From: UMGS1933 sp045593405
GTDB lineage: Bacteria; Bacillota; Clostridia; TANB77; CAG-508
NCBI GenBank assembly: GCA_045593405.1
Contig: JAZNWN010000020.1
Coordinates: forward strand, 1-54,421
Reading direction: 5' to 3'
Length of the DNA: 54,421 nucleotides
The notes beneath the pieces were generated by a model. It ran no database searches. It was not told the DNA's origin and saw nothing but the letters and a program-made list of their open reading frames with translations. A program made the translations under genes and the position numbers. Of the stretch, positions 45,120 to 53,645 are shown one piece after another (positions within the stretch are counted from its first letter, which is position 1; every line of letters starts with the position of its first letter).

Positions 45120-45383
45120 ATGAAAGAAAACAACAGAAAAGACAATGAGCAAATTGAAGGAAAAGAAAAAACTTTTCCAAAGGTAACCAGAACTACGTGT
45201 TTTCGGTGCGGAGGCATTGCAGTGTTTCCTTGCCCTTACTGTGGCAGCCAACGAAAAAGTTGCAAAGTATGCCACGGTAAAGTTATAACCTGTAAAATCT
45301 GTAGTGGAAGAGGTTATCTTGAGAACGAAATTGAAATCCCCAGAGATCCTCAGCAAGAAGCTTTGGATAACCTAAGGGGATAA
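45120..45383 (+). CDS. Small Cys-rich zinc-binding-like protein (DnaJ-type CxxC repeats)
   Basis: This 87-residue protein has a charged N-terminus, then four CxxC units: CFRCGG, CPYCGS, CKVCHG and CKICSGRG. The last two resemble the CxxCxGxG zinc centres of DnaJ, but there is no J domain. It has its own promoter, leader hairpin and terminator. Codon use is less A-rich than its neighbours (GGC, TGC, CCC, CGA, ATC), and it holds the only in-frame CGG codon in the window that does not coincide with a frameshift (45204-45206, followed by T). It could be a recently acquired gene. A role in redox or RNA handling would be speculation. Confidence 0.65.
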   Translation: MKENNRKDNEQIEGKEKTFPKVTRTTCFRCGGIAVFPCPYCGSQRKSCKVCHGKVITCKICSGRGYLENEIEIPRDPQQEALDNLRG

Positions 45384-45435
45384 ATCTCAAACTAAAAAGC
45401 CAGCTAATTTAAGCTGGCTTTTTAGTTTGAGATTT
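45382..45435. terminator. Bidirectional terminator between the Cys-rich gene and virD4
   Basis: A long perfect inverted repeat (AAATCTCAAACTAAAAAGCC and its complement, with AGCT continuing the stem) has A and T runs that can terminate both converging transcripts. It overlaps the virD4 stop codon. Confidence 0.9.
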
Positions 45436-47761
45436 ATTTCTTTTTCTTGTTTTTTAAATCAACTATAATTGCATCTGAATTATCAAATAGGTATGTAGAA
45501 TCTGTTACATTCATTTGAATTGGATTTATTTCACCATCTGCATTTCCCCAATTTAAATGATTTGGGTCAAATTTTATTTTCTTAGGCTTTTTGTCTTCTT
45601 CTACAGCCCCGCTGTTAAATTTATCAAAATTATAGTTTTTAGGTTTACGTGGCTCTTTATATTTAGACTCTAGAAAATCTACAGAACCATAGTTAACAAC
45701 ATTTTTTCCTTTTGTATCCTTAGTTTTGTATACGATGCCTTTAAATTTTAAACCTTGAAGTTTTGCAACAACAAATGTCCTTTTCCATGACCATGAAGGA
45801 CTTCCTAAACTTGAACCATAATCGCTATCCTTTCCAGGATCATACCCAGAAGAAACTACCCATTCTCTTCTGTCTCCAAGTTCGTTTGACCACCAATCAT
45901 ACTCATCCGGAGTACAATTGCCAAAAGTAACTTTTGTAGTAGCATTAGCAAGTAATGTTTGCATTACTGGTGAGTGTGGTCCTCCTAAGCTTGATAATGT
46001 TGGAATTGTAAAAATTGTTCCTACTTTATATTTTCTAAATTGAGTAAATATATCATTAAAGCTTCCATCATAGTAATTGTTAAATTCATCTATATATAAG
46101 AAGAATGGAGAACGAGATTTTTCGTTACCAGGTCTTCCTTCAACAGCTATCATAAATAACCATAAGAAGAATTTTCCAAAACCTTTATGTGCTGTCCCAC
46201 CAATTTCAGTAGGTCTTGAAGAAAATAGAATAACCTCATTGTTTTCTAAAACTTTAGCTACATCCAAGTTATTATATCTGTTACAAATAATATCTCTTAC
46301 TGCTGCTGATCTTAGAAGAGTATCTAATTGAGCACTAACTAGTTGTATGTATTTTTGCATGTCTTTTCTACCATCAGAACCTTTATAGAAACATTTTTTG
46401 AAGTATTCTATTTGCAATTCATATTCTTTTGCAAGTTCTGAATCCTTTTCCATTTCCCTACACATACTTTCAACTAAATCAAAGTTATTAAAACATTTTA
46501 ATAAATCTTCTAAGTTAGGCATTAATCCATTATTTAATTTTGGGAACATAACCTTTAAAAGTATTACTAAGTTTTGAATAGCTTGGAAGGCTATGTCGTC
46601 CATATATACAGCTTCTTCAGTTTTATTAGATGCAAAATACAAATTTCTTAATACTAAAGAAATTGTAAGAGCACAAAGTGAAGGAGGATTTATTATAAAT
46701 GGATTTAATCCTATAGATGTTGGGTCACAAGGGTCAATTAAATGTACTGGAATATCTAGATTTTTAGCAACATCTACTAAACGCTTAGTTTGTTCGAAAT
46801 CTGGTGTAACTGATACCAGACCTAGATTTTTATAAGTGATTTTTCCATCAGAACCCTCAAAATATATCATTTTTTTCATATATGCTTTATAAAGTTTTTC
46901 TTTGCCAGTTACAGGGATAAGCATATTTAAGCTGAAGTTTTTATTTAAATACTCTTTACTATAAGGGCAATCTAAAGTTGCAAGACCAGTTTTTAAAGCA
47001 GTAAAGCCCATTTCTTTAGCGACTTCTCTAAAGAATAATTTTTTTTCTAAATCACGTGCAATCATAGGCTCTATAATCATAGAACTTTTTCCAGTTCCTG
47101 AAGGTCCTACAATTAAAGTAGATTCAAATCTTCTATTTTCCAAAATTTTTACTGGTTTACCAGTTGTTCTATCTTTACAAAGGTCTATTTCAAAACTATA
47201 TGGTCCAGAAGTTTCTGGAACTGCTGAAAGGTCAACACCACCAAAGTCTAGAATTGAATCTTTGTAGCTGTTTGGGAAAATAGGGTCATTAATTACTCTA
47301 TATAACCATATAGCTAATTTATAGAATGTTGCAACAGGAATATAAACTGCTATAGCTGTAAATGCAGGTTTTATTAATTCTGAGAAATTTGCAAAAATTG
47401 CCTCATAATTTGGTACAGACATTAATGCAAACCATCCAAGATAGTTAAGCCATTGTACTCCCATTGATAAAACTATTACATATAGGGCAACACAATAAAC
47501 ATAGAAAAATGAAATTTTTACATCATCTGATTTAGCAAATTTTGAAGGTATTGCAAAAATATATGCAAATACCGGGCAAGCCATTGCTAAAGTGTATTTA
47601 ATTGGTCCCCAATACGAAACAGACATACCAGTAAAACACATAAACAACAATTCTATAACTCTATCAACAATGATATATGCTGTTATTAATGTTAAAAGGT
47701 ATGTAAAAAAAGTATTTCTATCTGTTTTTAATTTTTTTATAAACTTATCTAAAAATTTCAC
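45434..47761 (-). CDS. virD4: VirD4/TraG-family T4SS coupling ATPase
   Basis: This 775-residue protein brings substrates to the T4SS channel. About four N-terminal membrane helices (residues ~12-165) are followed by the ATPase domain. Walker A is VGPSGTGKSSMII near residue 220 and Walker B is FFLYIDEFNNYYDG near 557. The TraG-type AILLANATTKVTFGN-like segment and GDRREWVVSSG follow, then a charged tail. The start is placed at the GTG complementary to 47759-47761 because GGGGGAT lies six bases upstream; an ATG 27 bases earlier lacks a good site. It is on the opposite strand and about 7 kb away from the T4SS core, separated by lspA-rluD-rluB. Confidence 0.92.
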   Translation of the reverse strand: MKFLDKFIKKLKTDRNTFFTYLLTLITAYIIVDRVIELLFMCFTGMSVSYWGPIKYTLAMACPVFAYIFAIPSKFAKSDDVKISFFYVYCVALYVIVLSMGVQWLNYLGWFALMSVPNYEAIFANFSELIKPAFTAIAVYIPVATFYKLAIWLYRVINDPIFPNSYKDSILDFGGVDLSAVPETSGPYSFEIDLCKDRTTGKPVKILENRRFESTLIVGPSGTGKSSMIIEPMIARDLEKKLFFREVAKEMGFTALKTGLATLDCPYSKEYLNKNFSLNMLIPVTGKEKLYKAYMKKMIYFEGSDGKITYKNLGLVSVTPDFEQTKRLVDVAKNLDIPVHLIDPCDPTSIGLNPFIINPPSLCALTISLVLRNLYFASNKTEEAVYMDDIAFQAIQNLVILLKVMFPKLNNGLMPNLEDLLKCFNNFDLVESMCREMEKDSELAKEYELQIEYFKKCFYKGSDGRKDMQKYIQLVSAQLDTLLRSAAVRDIICNRYNNLDVAKVLENNEVILFSSRPTEIGGTAHKGFGKFFLWLFMIAVEGRPGNEKSRSPFFLYIDEFNNYYDGSFNDIFTQFRKYKVGTIFTIPTLSSLGGPHSPVMQTLLANATTKVTFGNCTPDEYDWWSNELGDRREWVVSSGYDPGKDSDYGSSLGSPSWSWKRTFVVAKLQGLKFKGIVYKTKDTKGKNVVNYGSVDFLESKYKEPRKPKNYNFDKFNSGAVEEDKKPKKIKFDPNHLNWGNADGEINPIQMNVTDSTYLFDNSDAIIVDLKNKKKK

Positions 47762-47883
47762 AAAAGATCCCCCAATCTTTATATTCATACATATATATTA
47801 TCCTATAAAATGGCAAAAAAAACAAGTCTTTTATGTAAATTTTTACAATAAATAGTAAATTTCTTACCTATTATAAATATTGT

Positions 47884-47912
47884 GTAGGGGTCGCCCAGGG
47901 GTGCGCCCCTAC
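47884..47912. repeat. GTAGGGG-type palindrome upstream of the SpoVB-like gene
   Basis: GTAGGGGTCGC and GCGCCCCTAC flank CCAGGGGT. Both ends are complete (GTAG..CTAC), the best-preserved copy in the window. It lies between the divergent virD4 and spoVB-like genes. Confidence 0.8.
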
Positions 47913-48003
47913 AATTTTCACAAGAATCATTTTTGATAAAAGGTATGTTTCTGGTCTAAACTACACCCAACATATATATATTTAAAAAAAGAGGAGAATA
48001 GAA

Positions 48004-49569
48004 TTGAAAAAAAATAGTCTTTTTAAGAATGTAACGGTATTATTATTTTCACAAGCAGTAATAAAAGTTATAGGAATTGTATATAAACTTTATTTAACAA
48101 ATAAAAGTGGATATGCAGATACAGGTAATGCCATATTTTCAGCAGCATTTCAAGTATATGCAATATTTTTAACAATTTGCTCAATAGGAGTTCCAAATGC
48201 AATAGCAACTCTAACATCATCAAAATTTGCAGTGGGAGATAATAATGGGGCATATAGAATACTAAAAATTGCAATTGCGATTTTTGGATTAATAGGTTTT
48301 ACAGGAAGCTTTGTTTTATATTATTTTGCAAATGTTATTTCTAATTTATATTTGGAAATGCCGGAAACAGAATTGGTATTGAAAGTGTTAGCACCTTCAA
48401 TATTTATTGTTTCAATTTCTGCAGTATTAAAAGGATATTTTAATGGGAAAGGAAAAATAGATATAACAGCAAAATCGCTATCTATAGAGCAACTATCAAA
48501 AACAATTATAACAGTTGCTGTTGTAGAAGTTTTATCATACATATCGAATAAAAGTACAATTATTATGGTGTGCGGGGTTGCTTTAGTAACATCAATAGGA
48601 AGTATAATTAATTGCTTATATATGTATATTAACTATATAAAAAACCGAAGAGAAATTTGGACAGATATGGTTACATCAAAAACATATAAAAAGGAAAGAA
48701 AACTTAATATAGTGAAAAACATTTTTAAAGTGACTTTCCCAATTGCAGTTTGTGCATTAATTGCTTCTATTAATAAAACGATAGACGCATTTACAATTGT
48801 AAAAATTGCGAAAGAATATTTAGGAGAGGCTGAGGCCGTAAGACAATATGGAATTTTATCTGGAAAAATAGAGAGTTTAATAACTATGCCTTTTTCTTTT
48901 AATATGGCAATTACAACAACACTTATTCCAACAATTGCAGCTCATAAAGCAAGAGGAGAAATAGAAAAAAATAAATATATAATAAAATTTGCAATATTAG
49001 TGGGAATAATTATTTCAATACCCTTCTTTATAATAATGTATACTTTTCCAGATCAAATTCTAAAAACATTGTTTCCAAATGCTTCAGATGGAAGCTTAAT
49101 GTTAAAGATAAGCTCTACTAGTATAACTATGGCAGTTATTATACAAACTATTAACAGCTATTTTCAAGGTATAAATAAAATGAGAGTACAGATAATAACA
49201 ATTGCAATAAGTTCTGCCATAAAACTTGTGTTAAATATTGTATTAATATCAAATCCTAAAATTGGAATATATGGTGCAGCAATATCTAATGTAATAAGTT
49301 ATTTACTAACTTTTGGAATGTTAGTTTTATATATGGTAATATATGAAAAAATTAATTTTGAGTTTACAAAATTTATAATAAAACCAGCCATAATATCCTA
49401 TATAGCGTATATAATAATGAAAGGAACATATACTATAAGTATAATAAATTCAGAATTAATAAAAACATTAACAAGTATTATAATAGGTATTATTGTTTAT
49501 GTGATTTTAATGTTTTTTTCAAATCTTATATCAAAGAAAGAAATTAAGATAATCGTGAAAAAAGGGTAA
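48004..49569 (+). CDS. spoVB: MOP-superfamily flippase, SpoVB/PST type
   Basis: This 521-residue protein has about 14 membrane helices and belongs to the polysaccharide-transporter branch of the MOP superfamily (SpoVB, MurJ, RfbX). The N-terminus FKNVTVLLFSQAVIKVIGIVY and the region YQVYAIFLTICSIGVPNAIA-like (here FQVYAIFLTICSIGVPNAIA) are typical of SpoVB. Basic loop residues and SFFQ-like NSYFQGINKMR are seen in later helices. The likely substrate is lipid-linked peptidoglycan or polysaccharide precursor for spore cortex or envelope. The start is TTG with GAGGAG upstream. Distinction between SpoVB and other PST members is by overall similarity. Confidence 0.8.
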   Translation: MKKNSLFKNVTVLLFSQAVIKVIGIVYKLYLTNKSGYADTGNAIFSAAFQVYAIFLTICSIGVPNAIATLTSSKFAVGDNNGAYRILKIAIAIFGLIGFTGSFVLYYFANVISNLYLEMPETELVLKVLAPSIFIVSISAVLKGYFNGKGKIDITAKSLSIEQLSKTIITVAVVEVLSYISNKSTIIMVCGVALVTSIGSIINCLYMYINYIKNRREIWTDMVTSKTYKKERKLNIVKNIFKVTFPIAVCALIASINKTIDAFTIVKIAKEYLGEAEAVRQYGILSGKIESLITMPFSFNMAITTTLIPTIAAHKARGEIEKNKYIIKFAILVGIIISIPFFIIMYTFPDQILKTLFPNASDGSLMLKISSTSITMAVIIQTINSYFQGINKMRVQIITIAISSAIKLVLNIVLISNPKIGIYGAAISNVISYLLTFGMLVLYMVIYEKINFEFTKFIIKPAIISYIAYIIMKGTYTISIINSELIKTLTSIIIGIIVYVILMFFSNLISKKEIKIIVKKG

Positions 49570-49713
49570 CATAAATCTGAAAAACCTTGAAAATAAACAA
49601 TTTTATAAAAAAATAAAACAAAAAAAGAAGGATTTTAGCTAAAATTGGCGAATTATCTTAACAGTAGATAAATTCTACACAGAACATATAAATCTTATTA
49701 GGAGGTAAGTTTA

Positions 49714-49989
49714 ATGAACAAAGCTGAATTAATCGCAGCAGTAGCTGCAAAAACAGGAGACACAAAAAAAGGAGTAGAAGCATCTGTTAATGCATTCGTT
49801 GAAGTTGTTACAGAAGCATTAGTAAAAGGTGACAAAGTTCAATTAGTTGGATTTGGATCTTTCGAAGTAAGAAAAAGAGCAGCTAGAAAAGGAAGAAACC
49901 CACAAACTAAAGAAGAAATAAAAATACCTGCATCAAAAGCTCCAGTATTCAAAGCTGGTAAAGCATTAAAAGAAAAAGTAAATCACTAA
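49714..49989 (+). CDS. hup: DNA-binding protein HU
   Basis: This 91-residue histone-like protein has normal length. It has MNKAELIAAVAAKTGDTKKG at the start, the signature VQLVGFGSFEVRKRAARKGRNP and the arm region NPQTKEEIKIPASKAPVFKAGKALKE. HU bends and compacts DNA and is highly expressed. Codons are optimised and AGGAGG lies eight bases upstream. A strong terminator follows. Confidence 0.97.
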   Translation: MNKAELIAAVAAKTGDTKKGVEASVNAFVEVVTEALVKGDKVQLVGFGSFEVRKRAARKGRNPQTKEEIKIPASKAPVFKAGKALKEKVNH

Positions 49990-50024
49990 TAACGAATTAA
50001 TATATAAAATATATGAATTCATAT

Positions 50025-50053
50025 AAAACGAACCTTTGGGTTCGTTTTTTTTA
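50025..50053 (+). terminator. Terminator of the HU gene
   Basis: AAAACGAACC and GGTTCGTTTT pair around TTTG and end in a T run. Confidence 0.92.
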
Positions 50054-50063
50054 TTTTACAATT

Positions 50064-50090
50064 AGGGACAAGGGGACGTCCCCCTTGTCC
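50064..50090. repeat. GGGACAAGGGGAC palindrome
   Basis: GGGACAAGGGGAC and GTCCCCCTTGTCC form a near-perfect GC-rich inverted repeat. It is unrelated to the GTAGGGG family and is the only copy in the window. Confidence 0.75.
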
Positions 50091-50174
50091 GAATGAAAAA
50101 TTGTTATAATTCTGTCATATTTTATCAAAAAATAAAAAAACTTCATATTTCCGTAAGAAATTTTCGAAAAAAGC

Positions 50175-50203
50175 TTGACAGGAAAATTTTAGAAGAGTAT
50201 AAT
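50175..50203 (+). promoter_or_regulatory. Strong sigma-A promoter of the S10 ribosomal operon
   Basis: TTGACA (50175-50180) and TATAAT (50198-50203) have a 17-base spacer and consensus hexamers, matching a very highly expressed operon. Confidence 0.9.
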
Positions 50204-50437
50204 ATGATTTGCGTGTAGATTTGCGAAGAAGCGAAATGTGGCTACATTATAGTAAATATAATGGAGGGAACTTTCGTGGAGTATGTCTTGGCTTTGACCT
50301 AGGCGGATAAGTTTTACATAAGCACTTATCCTAGGGATTTAACATGTTCTAGGATTTTTAAATGGTAAAAAATGAAACACCAGGGTGCGTTAAACTTTCC
50401 CTAAAAGGCAATAAAAAATTTAAGGAGGGATTTTAAC
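50204..50437 (+). promoter_or_regulatory. S10 operon 5' leader with structured region
   Basis: The leader is ~230 bases long, with no ORF I would call. It can form a stem between CCTAGGCGGATAAGT (50298-50312) and ACTTATCCTAGG (50323-50334), with GGAGGGAACTTTCGTGGAG before it and CACCAGGGTGCGTTAAAC after it. Its position and size suit an r-protein autoregulatory leader (L4-type in Firmicutes), but I cannot confirm a family by eye. Confidence 0.5.
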
Positions 50438-50878
50438 ATGGCAAAAACAACAAAGGAAACAGCAACAGAGGAAGTAGTTGAAAAGAAAACAACTACAAGA
50501 AAAACTACAGCTAAAAAAACAACAACAACTAAAGCTGTAAAAAAAGAGAAAGGAACAACAGCTACTAAAGTTCAAAGTGAAAGAATCAGAATTAGACTAA
50601 AAGCTTATGATCACGTTCTTATAGATCAGTCTGCTGAAAAAATAGTAGATACTGCTAAAAGAACAGGCGCACAAGTTTCTGGACCAATTCCACTTCCAAC
50701 TAGAAAAGAAGTAATAACAGTTATCCGTTCTCCACACAAACACAAAGACTCAAGAGAACAATTTGAAATGAGAACTCATAAAAGAGTTATCGATATTTTA
50801 TATCCTACACAAACAACAGTAGATAGCCTAATGAAATTAGACTTGCCAGCTGGTGTAGAAATAGAAATCAAATTATAA
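50438..50878 (+). CDS. rpsJ: 30S ribosomal protein S10 with a Lys/Thr-rich N-terminal extension
   Basis: The C-terminal ~100 residues are ordinary S10: RIRIRLKAYDHVLIDQSAEK, then GPIPLPTRKEVITVIRSPH, KDSREQFEMRTHKR and LPAGVEIEIKL. S10 sits in the 30S head and also serves as NusE in antitermination. S10 normally has ~102 residues; here 146, because ~45 residues rich in Lys, Thr, Ala and Glu precede the domain (KTTTRKTTAKKTTTTKAVKK region). The ATG at 50438 has AAGGAGGGA upstream and no other start with a good site exists further in, so the extension is probably real. Confidence 0.93.
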   Translation: MAKTTKETATEEVVEKKTTTRKTTAKKTTTTKAVKKEKGTTATKVQSERIRIRLKAYDHVLIDQSAEKIVDTAKRTGAQVSGPIPLPTRKEVITVIRSPHKHKDSREQFEMRTHKRVIDILYPTQTTVDSLMKLDLPAGVEIEIKL

Positions 50879-51108
50879 TTTAGAATTTAGAGGTTAAAGG
50901 TTAGAATTTAGATAGATGACTAAAGTTTGCCTTAAAACCATGCTAGTTTATATAAAACAATCAAAAAAGAGTATTACTAGGCAAAAAAATTTGAATAAAC
51001 GGAGCATACGTGTGTATGTGATCATTATGAGAAAAATTTTGACGCAGTAAGACGAAGATTTTCATTGTTTTAGAAATTAGCCAATAGTAATTAAGGAGGA
51101 AAAGAAAG
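50879..51108 (+). other. Unusually long rpsJ-rplC spacer
   Basis: These 230 bases separate two genes that are normally adjacent. There is no gene, no GTAGGGG palindrome and no clear terminator. TTTGCCT (~50927) could pair with AGGCAAA (~50979), and TACGTGTGTATG near 51008 is a smaller hairpin. It might hold an internal regulatory RNA. Confidence 0.4.
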
Positions 51109-51738
51109 ATGAAAAAAGCATTATTAGGAAAAAAACTAGGAATGACACAAATATTTAATAATGATGGAAAAGTTATTCCAGTTACAGTTATTGAAGCAGG
51201 TCCATGTACAGTAGTTCAAGTAAAAACAAAAGATGCTGATGGATATGATGCTGTACAATTAGGATTTGGAGAAGTAAAAGCAAGCAAGGTTACAAAACCA
51301 AAAGCTGGACATTTCAAAAAAGCAAATGTAGAACCAAAAAAACATTTAAGAGAATTTAGATTAGAAGAAATTTCTTATAATGTAGGTGATGAATTAAAAG
51401 CAGATGTATTTACTGCAGGTGAATTTGTAGATATTACAGGAACAACAAAAGGAAAAGGTGTCCAAGGTGTTATTAAACGTCATGGACAATCTAGAGGACC
51501 AATGGGACATGGTTCAATGTATCATAGAAGACCAGGTTCAATGGGACCTACATCAACACCAGGTAGAGTTTTCAAAGGTAAAAAATTACCAGGACATATG
51601 GGAGTTGAACAAGTAACAATTCAAAAACTAGAAATAGTAAGTGTTGATTTAGACAAAAACGTAATATTAGTAAAAGGTAGTGTACCAGGAAATAAAGGTT
51701 CTATCTTAAAAATAAAAGATTCAGTTAAAAGTAAATAA
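51109..51738 (+). CDS. rplC: 50S ribosomal protein L3
   Basis: The 209-residue protein is of normal length and binds 23S rRNA near the peptidyl-transferase centre. MKKALLGKKLGMTQIFNNDG at the start, GKGVQGVIKRHGQSRGPMGH in the central extension and GRVFKGKKLPGHMG are diagnostic. AAGGAGG lies upstream. It is the second gene of the S10 operon. Confidence 0.97.
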   Translation: MKKALLGKKLGMTQIFNNDGKVIPVTVIEAGPCTVVQVKTKDADGYDAVQLGFGEVKASKVTKPKAGHFKKANVEPKKHLREFRLEEISYNVGDELKADVFTAGEFVDITGTTKGKGVQGVIKRHGQSRGPMGHGSMYHRRPGSMGPTSTPGRVFKGKKLPGHMGVEQVTIQKLEIVSVDLDKNVILVKGSVPGNKGSILKIKDSVKSK

Positions 51739-51755
51739 GAGAGGAGATAAGAAAA

Positions 51756-52379
51756 ATGCCTAAAATAGATGTATACAATATAGAAGGTAAAAAAGTTAGC
51801 ACATTAGAATTAAATGACAATGTATTTGGTATTAAACCAAATGAAGCTGTTGTACACAGTGCGTTAGTTAACTATATGGCTAATCAAAGACAAGGTACTG
51901 CTAGTACAAAAACAAGAGCAGAAGTTTCTGGTGGTGGAAGAAAACCATGGAGACAAAAAGGAACAGGTAGAGCAAGACAAGGTTCTACAAGATCACCACA
52001 ATGGATTAAAGGTGGTATAGCTTTAGGACCAAAACCAAGAGATTACAGATATACAATTAATAAAAAAGAAAGAAGATTAGCAATAAAATCAGTTTTAAGT
52101 TCAAAAGTATTAGAAAACAACTTAGTAGTTGTAGATAAATTACAATTTGAAGAAATTAAAACAAAACAAATGGTAAATGCATTAGCAAACCTAAAAGTAG
52201 AAGGAAAAACTTTAGTAGTATTACCAGAAAAGAACTTAAATGTTCAAAAATCAGCTAAAAATATTGAAAATGTTAAAACAACATTAATCAATACAATAAA
52301 TGTTTATGATTTATTAAAATACAATAAACTTGTATTAACAGTAGATAGTGTTAAAGGATTAGAGGAGGTGTATGCTTAA
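51756..52379 (+). CDS. rplD: 50S ribosomal protein L4
   Basis: This 207-residue protein lines the exit tunnel and in many bacteria represses its own operon. TRAEVSGGGRKPWRQKGTGR with ARQGSTRSPQW is the conserved loop, and GPKPRDYRYTINKKERRLA follows. It starts 17 bases after rplC with GAGAGGAG upstream, and its end overlaps rplW. Confidence 0.97.
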   Translation: MPKIDVYNIEGKKVSTLELNDNVFGIKPNEAVVHSALVNYMANQRQGTASTKTRAEVSGGGRKPWRQKGTGRARQGSTRSPQWIKGGIALGPKPRDYRYTINKKERRLAIKSVLSSKVLENNLVVVDKLQFEEIKTKQMVNALANLKVEGKTLVVLPEKNLNVQKSAKNIENVKTTLINTINVYDLLKYNKLVLTVDSVKGLEEVYA

Positions 52380-52728
52380 GATGAGACCAGAAGATATAAT
52401 AATAAAACCAATTATCACAGAAAAAAGTAATATGGGAATAGAAACTGGAAAGTATACATTCCAAGTAGCAAAAAAAGCTACAAAAATCCAAATAGCTAAT
52501 GCTGTTCAAGCACTTTTCGGAGTTAAAGTATTAAATGTTAATACAATGACAGTAAAAGGAAAAGAAAAAAGAGTTGGAGCAAATACTGGAAGAAGACCAG
52601 ATTGGAAAAAAGCAATAGTTACTATTGATACAAATCCAACAGAAAAATCTTACCTAACAAAAGGTGGAAAAGAAGTTAAAGTAGACAAAAAATATAAAGA
52701 CTCTATTGATGAATTCATGGGAGCTTAA
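52372..52728 (+). CDS. rplW: 50S ribosomal protein L23
   Basis: The 118-residue protein sits at the tunnel exit and contacts signal recognition particle and trigger factor. Diagnostic parts are IIIKPIITEKSNMGIETGKY, VAKKATKIQIANAVQALFGV and KGKEKRVGANTGRRPDWKKA. The start at 52372 overlaps rplD by eight bases with AGGAGG only three bases upstream; the in-frame ATG at 52381 (MRPEDI) has a 12-base spacing and is an equally plausible start. Confidence 0.95.
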   Translation: MLKMRPEDIIIKPIITEKSNMGIETGKYTFQVAKKATKIQIANAVQALFGVKVLNVNTMTVKGKEKRVGANTGRRPDWKKAIVTIDTNPTEKSYLTKGGKEVKVDKKYKDSIDEFMGA

Positions 52729-52794
52729 TGAGAAGAGTAAAAATATCCAGAATAAACTGGGAAAATAAATTAAATATAGAAGGAGATAAAAATC

Positions 52795-53622
52795 ATGGGA
52801 ATAAAAAAATTCAATGCATATACGCCATCAAGAAGAAACATGACAGTTTCAACATTTGATGAAATTACAAAGAAAACACCAGAAAAGTCTTTACTTGCAA
52901 AGAAAAAGAAAAACGCAGGTAGAAACTCATATGGTAGAATAACAGTTAGACACCAAGGTGGAGGAAACAGACAAAAATATAGATTAGTAGATTTTAAACG
53001 TAAAAAAGATGATATGCCAGCTACTGTTGTTGGTATCGAATATGATCCAAACAGAACAAGTAACATAGCATTAATCAAATATGAAGATGGAACTATTTCA
53101 TACATCTTAGCTCCAGTAGGATTAAAAGATGGCGATAAAGTAGTATCAGGAAAAAATGCTGATATAAGAGTAGGAAATTGCTTACCAATAGAAAATATAC
53201 CAGTTGGTACTTTAATTCACAATATAGAATTAAATCCAGGCCAAGGTGGAAAAATGGTAAGAACAGCTGGTGGAGAAGCTCAATTAATGGCTAAAGAAGG
53301 AGAATATGCTCATATAAGACTTCCATCAGGAGAAATGAGATTAGTTCTTAGCAGATGTAGAGCAACTATAGGAACTATAGGAAATGCTGACCACATTAAT
53401 ATTAAAATAGGAAAAGCAGGAAGAACAAGACATATGGGTATAAGACCAACAGTTAGAGGTTCTGTAATGAACCCAGTAGATCACCCTCATGGTGGTGGTG
53501 AAGGTAGAGCACCAGTAGGACACGCAGGACCACTTACTCCTTGGGGTAAACCAGCATTAGGATACAAGACAAGAAAGAGAAATAAAGCATCTAACAAATT
53601 TATAGTTAAGAGAAGAAAATAA
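52795..53622 (+). CDS. rplB: 50S ribosomal protein L2
   Basis: The 275-residue protein is needed for subunit association and peptidyl transfer. GRNSYGRITVRHQGGGNRQK at ~45, the VGIEYDPNRTSNIALI core and the C-terminal MNPVDHPHGGGEGRAPVGHA with the conserved His are clear. Arg is mainly AGA with occasional CGT, like the rest of the interior of the window. AGAAGGAG precedes the ATG. Confidence 0.98.
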   Translation: MGIKKFNAYTPSRRNMTVSTFDEITKKTPEKSLLAKKKKNAGRNSYGRITVRHQGGGNRQKYRLVDFKRKKDDMPATVVGIEYDPNRTSNIALIKYEDGTISYILAPVGLKDGDKVVSGKNADIRVGNCLPIENIPVGTLIHNIELNPGQGGKMVRTAGGEAQLMAKEGEYAHIRLPSGEMRLVLSRCRATIGTIGNADHINIKIGKAGRTRHMGIRPTVRGSVMNPVDHPHGGGEGRAPVGHAGPLTPWGKPALGYKTRKRNKASNKFIVKRRK

Positions 53623-53645
53623 ACCTGCAATATAATATTTGTATT

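Noticed and set aside
45120..45383. DnaJ
   Set aside because: Only CxxC units similar to the zinc-binding part are present; there is no J domain or HPD motif and the protein is 87 residues.
12445..47761. Integrative conjugative element or prophage
   Set aside because: No relaxase, integrase, recombinase, oriT-like motif or direct repeats at the borders were seen, and T4SS genes are interleaved with core genes. The complete genome could change this.
1104..49989. Reassignment of TGA to an amino acid
   Set aside because: Several genes, including the rluB-family gene, end properly in TGA, and no gene needs an in-frame TGA to be read through.
50204..50437. Short ORF encoded in the S10 leader
   Set aside because: Possible starts (for example near the GGAGGG at 50264) give only very short peptides; the inverted repeats argue for RNA structure instead.
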